Source: Trichothecium roseum
Taxonomy: Eukaryota; Ascomycota; Sordariomycetes; Hypocreales
DNA: 64,000 bases
Assembly: GCA_026184415.1 (NCBI GenBank)
Contig: CM047945.1
Coordinates: 2,418,001 to 2,482,000, forward strand
Reading direction: 5' to 3'
The stretch's first letter is position 1. Each line of letters begins with the position of its first letter. The position numbers and the translations under genes were made by a program. This document shows positions 43,101 to 53,755 of this stretch, one piece after another. The notes beneath the pieces are model-generated. The model ran no database searches. It had not been told where the DNA came from and saw only the letters and a program-made list of their open reading frames with translations.

Positions 43101-45521
43101 AAAGCCTCCCAATCGTGTGGCGCAAAATTAACCGCCTCGTTGAAATTGAAGCCGTGATTGAATCCAGCATGGTATGCCTGAGGAAATGTGAAGACAAATT
43201 GTCCGGCACGTTGATCAAGAGCATATACCCGAACACCAGCCTTCCTTAGGTGCTCGGGAGTGAGGAGAGTAACAAGCTGGAACAACAGATCAGGTTGTGT
43301 TTCAAAAAGTTCAGGCACTGCTTCCTTCATTGCAGCCTCGAATTTCTCTGCGTCCTCGCCAGGGATTCCATACCACGTCTTTGTGGCTCCGAAATGTTGG
43401 TAGTTTGCGGAGTATGCGTAATGATCTTCATTGTGCCAACAGAAAGTTGAGAATATCATGCCGACATATACCCATGGCACGGTCATACCAGATATATCCG
43501 ATTTGATGTGCCTGAAGAGACTTTCGGGATGGAAAGGCAGAATGTTCAAATTCCAGGGATCGGCAGCGTAAGGGCTGTTGGGGTGCTTCTCGAGAGTCGG
43601 GAACCCCGATCCGTGAGTCGTACAATGGATATCTGCGCCATATTCAACCTCGACCGTCTCTTCCAAGTCCGCAACTAGGCGCCAGAACTCTTTCTCAACA
43701 TCCTCCTCTGTGACCGGCCGATGGCACTTTAGCGTGTCATCGAAGGGCATCTTTGTTTCAAAGTAGCCCTGCTTGAAGTCGTTTGCTTTTTGCTGAAATT
43801 GCTTCAGCGAGTAAAGGCCGCCTTCCTCAAACCCAAATTGGCCGTCGCCCACCAAGCAACGGGGACAGTTCCATTCTCCTTCCGGTCGTCGTTTTAGTGG
43901 AGGATCCACGCACTGACCGTGATAGGCATGGTCGCAGGAATCACAAACGAACAGTGTCTCGGCATCTTCACCCCGTCCACAGGTTCCGCATTTTTCTCCG
44001 ATAGATGTATTCTCATCCCGAGGAATACGAGGAACAGATGGGCGGAAGACGGACATATGAGACCCCGCAACAGTAGGCACATTGTCCTTCTTGATCCGTT
44101 TGCTCCGGCGGCCAGAGTTTTCACCATCATCTTTCGCCATTTCCAGATCCTTCTTGATGGCCTCGACTGCACAATCAGCGCTTGCAGTACGCTTCAGAGC
44201 TGCCGCAGATCCAAGACCTGGCGTTCGGGATTCGGGAGTGTTTTTCACCGAGGCTGAATGCTCAACACGTTTTGGATCAGGTGTAAACACAGAAGCTTCT
44301 CGGTTGACAGGGCGGTTGACGCTTGTAAACCCGGAGTTAACTGCAGTAAAGCCTCCAGTGTTAACGGCAGTAAATCCAGACGTGGGGGCCGGGGTTGGTG
44401 CTGGGGCAGCATCGGTCATCGAGACATCACCATCTGCCTCACCCTTGCCGTTGAAGCTCGTGTGCAATGCACTAGACGCATTGCGAGAGGGAGAGTTGGC
44501 TCGCATGCCGGAAGGAGTGTTGACAGTTGATCTTTTGACTGGCGTCGGAGCAGGACTGGGGGTTAAAGGGCCGCCATACTCTGCCTCAAGCTGCTGATGT
44601 ACACCAGGCTTCGCAATCCGCAGATATTCTTCGTATGGGCACAGCCATCTTTGAAACGAGTTCTTCAACGACGTTGACAAAGATGACATGATCTTTCCGC
44701 TGTAGCCAAGATCTCGTCCAATCTCTGCCCATTTCTTCAGTTTGCAGACTTTATCAAAACCGCCTCGTGATTCAACAGCCTTCTTTAGACGATATAGATC
44801 AAGAGGCTTCTTGTCAACATACGGAAAGCGTTGGAGTGCATTCCCTTGTTGTTTATGAAACTTCATCAGACCGTCCAAGTATGATAAGTTCGCTCGTGTG
44901 CCTATATGATGGTTCAGGAATTACATCGCTTTGAGTGTGCGAAGGTTGGGATGTTAATACTCACTGCCTTCAACAGAATTCAGCTCCTGCTTGCGGGTTC
45001 TGAAATGAAATCTCTGGACATGTATAAGCAAAGTATCCAAAGGCTGCATCCGAATTTTTCAGAGCATGGGATCCAGAACAAACCTCGGTGTCTATAGCAA
45101 AGTCCGGATTCCAAGAGTCGGGGGGAATAATCTTGCAGATTCCATACTGAGACGCTTCGGCATATATTTTGTTGAGATACTCCAACGGATCGCGCCATTC
45201 TTCCTCGGTTGGGGTATACGTAGGTGCTTCCTCAATACCGTGCGGGCGACTCTTTTTCTTGATCGGCTCCCGAACCGCGGTCGGTTGCCCGCGTCGTTCG
45301 ACAGACGTGAGGTCCAAGGCTGTGCTCACGAGCGAGCTCAATGGAGTATGTGTATTTGGCGGGTGATAGCCATTCGAGTTAACCTTGCCCTTGGCTTTGG
45401 CAGTTGGCGCCCCATTTGTTGTGGTTCCTGAGCCCACAGCAGGCGAACTCCGCGAACTTGCGTTGATGCTCTGTTGACCTAGACCAGAAGCCGCGCCGGC
45501 GGTAGTCGGTGCGGAGACCAT
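40146..45521 (-). CDS. KDM5-type histone H3K4 demethylase (Lid2/JARID1 family)
   Basis: Four exons on the minus strand: 45521-45084, 45013-44965 (only 49 nt), 44901-41337 and 41286-40146; 1,730 aa. Domain order is that of KDM5: JmjN (about 98-150, APTYTPTEEEWRDPLEYL), ARID (about 170-265), PHD1 (about 467-517, CGTCGRGEDAETLFVCDSCD), JmjC with Fe ligands His652 and Glu654 (CWHNEDHYAYSANYQHFG) and distal His740 (YHAGFNHGFNFNEAVNF), C5HC2 zinc finger (about 860-910), PLU-1 helical region, and PHD2 (about 1329-1375) completed by the last junction (CELCHEW to YHCKCLK). The small exon joins JmjN to ARID (RFHFRTRKQELNSVEG). Family members remove methyl groups from H3K4me3/2 and repress transcription. 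All visible iron ligands are intact, so it should be active. Confidence 0.93.
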
Positions 45522-48300
45522 GTTACACGCGTAAATGAGGGCTTATTTTGAAGCGATTAGATCGAGGAGATTTAGGAGGGCGAAATCGAACAACCTGTCC
45601 TATATCAAAGGTTCGAACGTGCGGGAGAATGGTGTATGCGTGGTTCCATATGCTGCTATTGCTGGTTCGCTAGTCGCATGGTTGGCTTGATCGGACCTTG
45701 AAAGTCTAGAAAAGACTATGCGGACACTGGCGAGACGTAGGAAATCCGATTGAGTAACAGACAATTCGAAAGAGTGGCAAGATCATTCGCGAGAATGCTG
45801 AAAGATTTTAGTATATGATTCAGAGGAAAAGTTTAAAGTTAGAGTAAAAGGCATACGTCGCACTCAACATGCACTACTAACACAAGGGCAATAATTCGCA
45901 AGTAGAGACTTACATGCAAGTTAGGAGAGGTGGGAGCAACCCAAAGGGTCAATGATGTTGCCAATAGATAGTCATGCACTTGGGGGGTTATTGCGGGTGA
46001 TCTTTGTGGGCGGGTAATGTTAAGGGCGAGAGGGCGGAGAAGAGGCCTTAGAAGGTGAAAGTGAGAATAGGCTGGCAGAATGGGAAAGATCACGGAGAGT
46101 GCGTGCGACCTGGCTGGCGACCTGGGCCTCTTGCCGGCGCTGAGCTACTTGGGTATGTACCTTACAAGTACAAGTGCTGGGAAGTGGAGTCGGCTCTGCG
46201 GGCTAAGATGTGGTGCAGGAAACGCAGGAGCCACCCAGGCCTCCCCAATTCAGGTTAAAAGCTATGTCCCTAACGCGGAACTGCTTGCTCAAAGGTGCGC
46301 CTGCCCGAAGAACAGCAGGGCCGAGGTCCAGGGGACTCGGGCTATGGCGTAGGGGTCTAGGAATTCAAAGGTACCTGGTACTTGATGACTACGATTCAGC
46401 GGAAGGTCCGGTCGATGATTCGGCTCCGCGAAGAAGGCACAAACCCGCCGCATTCGGTAGTGCCTCAAAAATTGACTCGCGAACGTCAGATCAGCCGAGA
46501 ATTTTTACAAACAAAAATACCCATGACTGCCAAATTCTCCATGCAATCCAAACCAAGCACTCCAGCTTCTTTCACTTTCTACGCGGACAGCTGTAACTAG
46601 GCGCTGACACAAAACCAGGAGGTCCTACGGATAATTCAGCCTCTAAAACAGCAAGGGAGTCGGGCTCCACTGACGACTACATCCGCCCGGACAGCTGACC
46701 TCACCTCCGACTTCTTTGACCTCATGCATCCCGATGTACCGGAAAGAAAACGGTACAAAGAGGTGCATGAAACGTTTCCTAATGTCGTGCATTAAATTGT
46801 GGTTTTTGGCATTGTATAAGATTCTGCATCACGCAGCTACAACAAGTTTTCCACGTTGGCTCTAATAACACCAATTTCCCCGTCAAGCCAAATGTCTCGT
46901 AATCATCATGGTGATCGACAATAATAATGCTACACGGGTATGAAGATGTTTTAATTACCAAAATACCGTGACACAGAAGCGCTATGTGGCTGCCTAGTAC
47001 TTCTACACTATCATTCTTCTTATATCAGACTTCAACTCTGCCTACTCCGTATACAACAGAAATGCTTTCCACGCTGTTTACACCACTCTAACGATAAAAA
47101 AGCCCTCCATAGAAGCCATCGTCAAAGAGAGTAAAGCCAAGCAAATATTTATTTAACATAACCTCCGCGTTATGTTCTACAATCTTATGCAATATCTTGA
47201 TGGGCGTCATCGAGCCAGCCCGATAGCCAACCATTGACTTTCATAGGGGCAGGGCGCCAGCCAAGCGGAACTCGGTGATCCCAAGTCAAGTTCGATACCC
47301 AAACATGAGCTAGTCTACCGATCACGAGATGGTAGAAACACCGTATCGTTTTCCAATTGAGTAAAATCAGAAGAAGAACTGTCAATATCACCTTGATGAC
47401 CCCATCGTGCCTTGGGGCCATGAAGGGAATGGACATGAGACAAGCTTAAGACCACAGACCTATGATCTATTACGGCACATCCAGGAATTAGCAACATACT
47501 TGGGGGTACTCTAGTAACTCCTGTTCTAGGTCTTCTAGTTTGGGTTATCAAGATTGGAGTATCGGCATTAAACATTCCCGGTGCAAAATCTATTCAAAGG
47601 CCCCCTACAAACACTAAAGCGTTCAATAAGAAACAGCACTGGCGAAATTTCGCGCCACTGTCCGAATCTGCCAATTGACTACGCATCTTCAACCCAGTGG
47701 CTGTATAATCAACTTTGACGACCCCCTCAAGACATATGTTTCAACCCTTCGACGCCCTCACATAGGGTTGTTTCCTACTCATGTAAAGTCGTCTTCTATT
47801 TCTTGTGTACCTATATGACTAGCAAGACCAACACAATCATTGCTCGTAAGTGTTCGCTTTAAAACTCTGCATAACTACAAAATGCCGATGAGTTGTGCTC
47901 TGCTTTCCTTTGCGGGTTATGATACATGACCCAAGACATTACAATGCAGTGTGTTCGTAGAGCATAAAAACAAATGACATTCGACAAATGTTCAACCCGA
48001 GCAAGCCCTCATCTACCAAGTGTGGACACTATGTCCAGAAAGGAACCTTCGACCAGAAAGCCGAAACTGAAGCTAACCTCTTTAAATACAACACATGTAG
48101 TCTGACAGATTGTGTATCGATTTGAAAGGTTGACCATGTTAGGTTCAAACAACGTTTCAAACGTGTTAATTTTCGATATAGAACTGGGTTGATGCGCGTA
48201 GTGAAGGTTGGTTCTACAAGATGTGTTTATGTTTTTGTTGCGATGGCGGGAATAAGGAATCAGAGTCGGTTCTATATCATAACTATAGATAGTACTATAA

Positions 48301-48332
<32 letters not shown>

Positions 48333-48603
48333 GTATTGTATTCACATTTAGACAGTAGGAATACTTCTACTCAATTATTAGGATTCTTAAATGAAATTCT
48401 TTCGTTTACTCAAGGTAGATAGCAAGTACATCGGTGAGTATCGTAGGGTAAGCAATGAGGGCGTTGGTGATTGGCTTATCGATAACAAAATTCAGCAAGC
48501 AATACGGAGTACTAGACGCCATGTTCAAGCCCATCCAGCTTTTGCGCGACTGAAGCTATTTTGGCCGCAGACCTCCATATCTGTCAAGAAAACGCCGCCC
48601 ACG
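45522..48603. other. Gene-poor 3.1-kb region between KDM5 and MRPL1
   Basis: The two genes diverge. I see no supported gene. The middle (46600-48300) is AT-rich. Features are a TACTCCGTA at 47043-47051, a TACGGAGTA at 48503-48511 and a (TAC)10 run at 48301-48331. No transposase, reverse transcriptase or terminal repeats were recognised. Confidence 0.5.
48301..48331 (+). repeat. (TAC)10 microsatellite
   Basis: Ten perfect TAC units lie 270 bases upstream of the MRPL1 start. Confidence 0.95.
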
Positions 48604-49562
48604 ATGGCGCCAGTCGATCGATGTTTGGCTTCCATGGCCAGACTGTCCCTCACACAGCCTGTGCGCCCTGCCGTGCCCACGATACCCAAGTTCCTGGCCC
48701 CCGCACTGGTACAAACTCGTAATGCTAGCGTGATCCGAATCAAGGGCAAGGCCAAGAAAAAGAAGGCGATTTCGAAAGAATTCAGGCGGCATAAGCTAGA
48801 GAAAACCGATTTCCCTCAGTATTCGTTGTGCGAGGCTATGCGGTAAGGGTTACACCGGAAATGATAGTGTAGCTACGGACGTGACTGAGGCTGTATAGGA
48901 TTCTTCGAGCATGCGAAGTAGGACACCCGCCGGGATCTGTCAAGTACGAGATTTCAGTCAATCTCAAGACTGTTCGCAGCGGACCCGTCGTAAAGAGCAG
49001 TATTCGGTTACCAAACCCCGTCCAGAGCGATTGGAAGATCGCCGTCATATGCCCTGAGGGTAGCGACATAGCCAACAGTGCCGTATCCGCTGGCGCCATC
49101 GCGGCTGGCGAGGACACGCTCTTCGAGGCCATTCGTCAAGAAAAGATCGACTTCGATCGTTTGTTGTGCCACGAGTCCAGCGAGAAGGCCCTCATGAAGG
49201 CCAACTTGGGAAAAATCCTTGGTCCGAGGGGCCTGATGCCCAATAAGAAAATGAGGACGATTGTCACCGATGTTGTCAGGGCAATTCGTGACTCGGCTGG
49301 CGCCGCCGACTATCGTGAGAGAGAGGGCGTTGTGCGCCTTGCAATCGGTCAATTGGGGCACACCCCTCAGCAGCTGAAGACGAACCTTGGTGCATTCATG
49401 ACAAGGCTAAAGAAAGAGGTTGGTGAGTTGGCAGAATCAACCCCAAAGGAAATCCATGAAGTGATTCTCGCCACAACGAATGGGCCGGGTATCAGCTTGA
49501 ATGGTAAGCTGCGCAATATGGATGATCCAATTACAGAGGCAGAGCTATCTGGCATCATGTAA
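48604..49562 (+). CDS. MRPL1: Mitochondrial large-subunit ribosomal protein L1 (uL1m)
   Basis: Two exons, 48604-48842 and 48899-49562, with a 56-nt intron; 300 aa. The start MAPVDRCLASMARLSLTQPV is basic and Ser-rich, and a run KGKAKKKKAISKEFRRHKLE marks the end of the presequence region. The bacterial-type L1 fold follows: LGKILGPRGLMPNKKMRTI is the L1 signature, with preceding segments (CHESSEKALMKANLG) and C-terminal IHEVILATTNGPGISLN. In the family L1 forms the mobile stalk of the large subunit and binds rRNA and E-site tRNA. The frame continues upstream of 48604 without a Met in family context, so this Met is preferred over an upstream one at 48391. Confidence 0.93.
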
Positions 49563-49702
49563 CGGATCAGTGGGCGTGTACTCCGTATTACTGTATTATA
49601 TGTCAAATTACTACCATCAGGACTATATCATCAGAACATGAATCATGACATCGTGAGTGGGTATCATTTTGAGCCTTTTACTTCCTTCATTAGCCAGTAT
49701 TC

Positions 49703-50587
49703 CTAGGCTTTCTTCAGAGCTTTGACTGCCTCTGCTTGTGCGTTTAGTAATCTATAGACTGCAAGGTATTTTATGACCCTATCCTGCCCTTTGGGGCCAG
49801 CTTCATTCGCTTCTTTCAGCGCGTTGCCTAGGTCTAGCAAGAGCGTATTTCTACACCTTGTTAATCTCTCCTCCAATTTAATCATGAATGGGTGTTCCTG
49901 GTCCAATGCCTCGATGAGGGATATGATCCGACTGCATTCTGAGGCTGAGGTTGCCAAGGTTACTGGAGAGCTCCCTACTAGCCCCTCTACATGATCATTA
50001 TCATCCTCGTCATTCTCGTCACTACCGCCATCCCCCCATTTGCGTCCTTCTGCTGTAGATGGCAAACTGTCCAATGCGAGTCTCTCCTCTAGTGATGAGA
50101 GCCTATCGGAGACCTCGAGCATCTTGCGACCTAGCTCAATGCCTGATCTGACGTCTCCCAGCTCGCTGTTCAGAGTCACTGCCTGGTCTTTTTTCTCTGC
50201 CACCCGGCTCTTGACATCCTCCACTGCCCTCCTGAATCCCAGCAGCGCGACTTTGACATCTTCTACCTTGGCATCCCCGCCTCTTAACTCGCTCCCTAGT
50301 GATAGGAAAGCTGTGTAGTTGGAGTTGACGAGCTCGAGCAGCTCGGAGCTAATGGCGCCACTGCGATCGCGGAGGTCTGACCTTAGATCCTCGAGGGTCT
50401 GATGGCGGTGGGGGAGGGCAGATAGATATGCCGCTGGGTCGAAGTCTGGGGCTAGGAAGTCTGAGCGGGGCAGGGCCTTGGGGAACGGCAGAGGCGCGTC
50501 GTCGGATATGTCTGAAGCTCCAGAGGAGGTAGGATCGGACGAGCCAAGGTCGAAGTTGGCCTGACGGGAGGGTATCAGGTTCGCCAT
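49703..50587 (-). CDS. COG2: Conserved oligomeric Golgi complex subunit 2 (N-terminal family)
   Basis: An intronless gene of 294 aa. Residues 35-165 match the COG2 N-terminal domain: LPFPKALPRSDFLAPDFDPA, then the helical LEDLRSDLRDRSGAISSELL, ELVNSNYTAFLSLGSELRG and coiled segments. An acidic patch (GGSDENDEDDNDHVEG) separates this from a second helical stretch with EHPFMIKLEERLTRCRNTLL. Fungal COG2 proteins are short (yeast about 260 residues), so this is probably complete. COG2 belongs to lobe A of the COG tether (COG1-4), which captures retrograde vesicles at the Golgi. The start is the first Met, MANLIPSRQANF. Confidence 0.85.
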   Translation of the reverse strand: MANLIPSRQANFDLGSSDPTSSGASDISDDAPLPFPKALPRSDFLAPDFDPAAYLSALPHRHQTLEDLRSDLRDRSGAISSELLELVNSNYTAFLSLGSELRGGDAKVEDVKVALLGFRRAVEDVKSRVAEKKDQAVTLNSELGDVRSGIELGRKMLEVSDRLSSLEERLALDSLPSTAEGRKWGDGGSDENDEDDNDHVEGLVGSSPVTLATSASECSRIISLIEALDQEHPFMIKLEERLTRCRNTLLLDLGNALKEANEAGPKGQDRVIKYLAVYRLLNAQAEAVKALKKA

Positions 50588-52294
50588 TGTAGCTCTAGAG
50601 CAACAGGAGACTTTTATGAGGGGTTCAATATTCCGTTGCAGTAAATACGCATTAATAACAATTAAAGACCATCTGATGGCATTTCAACCTGTTCAGTTGT
50701 TCGCGGTAGACATTCTGGTGATGTTGACGAGGTACTGCATTAATGAATAACCCCATTTGGTACATATTTGACCAGGGAAACTGGACCCACCCAATCACAC
50801 ACCTGCCGTCGACCGTGAGTGAATCTGGGATGGACCTGCAGAGAACGGTTTCTGTACTCCGTGCCGATTACCTATGTTCTCAGATGCGTTGAACGTTCCA
50901 CTATGAGAACGCTCCGACACCGGCGTGGGGTGCAAACAGATTCAAGGCACCTTTTTTTCCCTTGAATATTCAGTCTTTGTAGGACTGCCAATCCTCGTAT
51001 GATGGTGGGCTGATGCGGCCCCGACAACCGGTCAGTGCCCTCAAGGCATCTACCGAGTGTTGCTTTGCGCGTCCTTGAATGCGGACCGACAAATCAGATT
51101 TGTCAAAGAGGGGAAGCCACATCATGGCGTGATAAGTTGGTTACTAGTGTTGGTCTGAGAATGGGGTTCCGTGTCAGCATCACCAACTCGGCAACTACCC
51201 TAGGCCCTAGGTTCTGAATGCTTCTTCTTATTCTACCAACACCGGAGCGTGGGCCTCAACACGATGGAAACGCTTGAATAGATTGAAAAAAAAAGATTGA
51301 CCATTCGGATGTGTCGCAAAGCCAAGATTATTGAGGCCCTGAAGTTACAGCTCACGATTCCAGCTTATCTCATGAGTTCCCTCGAGGGTTGTGGTGGGTG
51401 GGTGGAACGCAGCTAGCGACCCCCTGCAGATTTGGCAGATTTTTATCAATCTCAATCTTATCAATCGAATCATCAGCCCCACCTGATCCCTCACAAGACT
51501 CGGCCTCTTTCAACGGTAATTCGGTTATGCTCGGGACCACGCACACAAATATTGCGTAGAAAATCAAGAAAAGGACTCACTTGTTATTCCAGCTGATCAT
51601 TTGGCTTTATTTGAGTTATACATGATTCGGCAGGTTATGAAAACGGCTCTTTCACGTATCGTAATTTTGTAGTTTGAGTGCAGAGCAGGTTCGGAGCAAA
51701 CGTTGAGGGTACCTATAGCTGTGTATCCAGCTCAAACATGCTCAACACGCTCAGCGAAGTAAAACAACAAAAAATGCGTCTAAAACAGAGAAAAAACGTA
51801 GCATCATACTATTCAAAGCTCATATATCAAATATCAAAGTTTTTTGCATTCATTCCCTGCCGCAAAGCGTGCATGTAATCATTCAAATGTCTGACTCGCA
51901 ATTGAGAGATACCGCCGTTTTAGGCCACAGTTGGTACCAGCGATATTCGGATCTCCGAGTTCCGCAGCACAACGCCTCCCCACCCCAAATGGTCCGACCG
52001 GAAACCTCTTCCACATCGTTACCTCCCCAAGACCTGGGAGGCATTTATTTAGGTGCCCCCGGCCGCCCGACGCCATTCTCCTCTTCTTTGTCTGTCTCGT
52101 CATCTCATTCCTCAGAGGGCAGCCCGCGATCCTGCGACAATTTTCTCCACTACGAATCACCGCAATACTACCACGACCATTGCCAAGATCATCAATACCC
52201 ATCGCATTCGGCTCATTCGCAGGCAAGAAAGTCAAGACCTGACCATCTATTACCACCACACCGAATCACATTGCCAGGTATTGATGAACTCGCA
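50588..52294. promoter_or_regulatory. Region between COG2 and HapX, probable HapX promoter and leader
   Basis: About 1.7 kb of non-coding or uncertain sequence. It includes a candidate double GATA-factor site (51443-51463) and, in its last 430 bases, an in-frame open extension of HapX that reads more like a pyrimidine-rich leader than protein. No other gene is supported. Confidence 0.5.
51443..51463 (-). promoter_or_regulatory. Candidate paired GATA-factor sites upstream of HapX
   Basis: Two copies of TTATCAATC (GATTGATAA on the minus strand) lie 15 bases apart, about 830 bases before the chosen HapX start. A plus-strand TGATAA occurs near 51129. SreA-type GATA repressors control hapX in other moulds through ATCWGATAA; here only the TGATAA core matches. 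This is an inference, not an established site. Confidence 0.3.
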
Positions 52295-53755
52295 ATGTCT
52301 GCTGTCCTCACCCCTAGCCCTGCCGTCAACGGGGCCGCACCCGACGCAAATGGCAATGGTGCACCGAGAATGTCAATGACTTCACGCGAATGGGTGATTC
52401 CCCCGCGTCCAAAGCCTGGAAGGAAGCCCGCGACGGATACCCCGCCTACCAAGAGGAAGGCACAGAATCGCGCGGCACAAAGAGCCTTCAGAGAGCGCCG
52501 AGCCGCTCGCGTGGGGGAGTTGGAAGAACAGTTGGACCAGCAGAAGGAGGAGCACGACAAGCAGGAGGTCGAGCTCAAGGACAGAGTAAGGGAGCTCGAA
52601 CTTGAGGTACAGTCGTTCCGTTCCCGATGTCTGCTACTGGAAGATATGCTCGAGAAGGAACGCAAGGAGAGGATCCGTGCCGAGACAGAGCGTGAGGCTC
52701 TCAAGCGAAGACAGGATGAGGATTATTTTCGGCACGGCAGTGCAAGCAGCTCAACGCAGTTACGAGGCTTGCACCAATCAAGTACGAAACGCAACACACC
52801 TGGAAACCAGCATCACAAGTCCTTGACCCCTACGCTCCCCTCCATCGAAAACCCTGATACGGGTGCAACGCTCACCTGCGGCAAATGTTCACCCGACAGA
52901 TGTGCTTGCGTCGAGGAGGTGCTCACCGCAGCGTCCAACTCAGACTTGAAGCGCCCTTCCTCACCGTCTGGCCAAGTGTCTGACGAGAAGCGACGAAGGG
53001 GAAGCACGTCGATGGATTATTCCCGACACGCACACCAGGTACTCCAGCCTATTAACTCGTCTCATGATGACTCATTGGACCTCAAAGATGGATGTGGTTT
53101 CTGCAAAGATGGAACATACTGCGTCTGTGCAGACGACTCCTTGGCAACCCCTGCACTGACACCCTCGACTGATACCCTACCCCCAATCACCCAACCTATT
53201 GCCCACCAAGCGCAGACACCTCCGCCGTCAGAACCAGACACCATGTCACTGGCAATGGAGATGACGGCAGACGGTGCTGTGAAGCTTCCCCGCCGCAATA
53301 AGGCCGCTAAGGCTCGTGGTGGTTGTGGAGCCAACGGGCCAGGAAGCTGCGCCCAATGTCAGGCAGACCCAAAGTCGGGCCTCTTCTGCCGCCTGATGGC
53401 AGCAAAGTTCAGCAACGAGCAGGGTGGCTCGTCGGGAGGTTGCTGCGGTGGGAAGGGCCCCAATGGCGGTTGCTGCAAGTCAAAGCCGGCTAAGCAGGAG
53501 AAGATCACCCTGCCCAGTCTGCCAAGCTTGGGCCTCAGCTGTGCCGAGGCGTATCAGACGCTCTCGAGCCATCGCAACTTTGATCGGGCTTCCGATGATA
53601 TCGGGTCTTGGCTCCCCAAACTGAGGGCCACGCCTGTTGGCGGACGGGGAAGCGAGGGCCCGCCCGGGCGGATCATGCCCGTCGAGGTAGAGGCTGCCAG
53701 TATCATGAGTGTGCTCAAGGAATTTGATATCCGATTTGGCACATCCCGGACTTGA
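52295..53755 (+). CDS. hapX: HapX, iron-responsive bZIP subunit of the CCAAT-binding complex
   Basis: The chosen start is the Met of MSAVLTPSPAVN, giving 486 aa. The Hap4-like CCAAT-complex-binding motif is at 31-50 (REWVIPPRPKPGRKPATDTP), followed at once by the bZIP basic region (KRKAQNRAAQRAFRERRAAR) and a coiled coil to about 135. Four cysteine-rich regions follow: CGKCSPDRCAC (from 195), CGFCKDGTYCVC (267), CGANGPGSCAQC (344) and a GGCCGGKGPNGGCC run (about 381). These sense iron-sulphur clusters in HapX. The factor represses iron-consuming genes in starvation and activates iron detoxification in excess. The frame is open upstream to 51869, adding up to 142 residues; I treat this as leader because known HapX proteins begin close to the CCAAT-binding motif, but the extension is not excluded. 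Confidence 0.92.
   Translation: MSAVLTPSPAVNGAAPDANGNGAPRMSMTSREWVIPPRPKPGRKPATDTPPTKRKAQNRAAQRAFRERRAARVGELEEQLDQQKEEHDKQEVELKDRVRELELEVQSFRSRCLLLEDMLEKERKERIRAETEREALKRRQDEDYFRHGSASSSTQLRGLHQSSTKRNTPGNQHHKSLTPTLPSIENPDTGATLTCGKCSPDRCACVEEVLTAASNSDLKRPSSPSGQVSDEKRRRGSTSMDYSRHAHQVLQPINSSHDDSLDLKDGCGFCKDGTYCVCADDSLATPALTPSTDTLPPITQPIAHQAQTPPPSEPDTMSLAMEMTADGAVKLPRRNKAAKARGGCGANGPGSCAQCQADPKSGLFCRLMAAKFSNEQGGSSGGCCGGKGPNGGCCKSKPAKQEKITLPSLPSLGLSCAEAYQTLSSHRNFDRASDDIGSWLPKLRATPVGGRGSEGPPGRIMPVEVEAASIMSVLKEFDIRFGTSRT

Noticed and set aside
48391..48603. Upstream Met as MRPL1 start
   Set aside because: The added residues are not presequence-like in the right way, span the TACGGAGTA word, and the Met at 48604 gives a family-like N-terminus.
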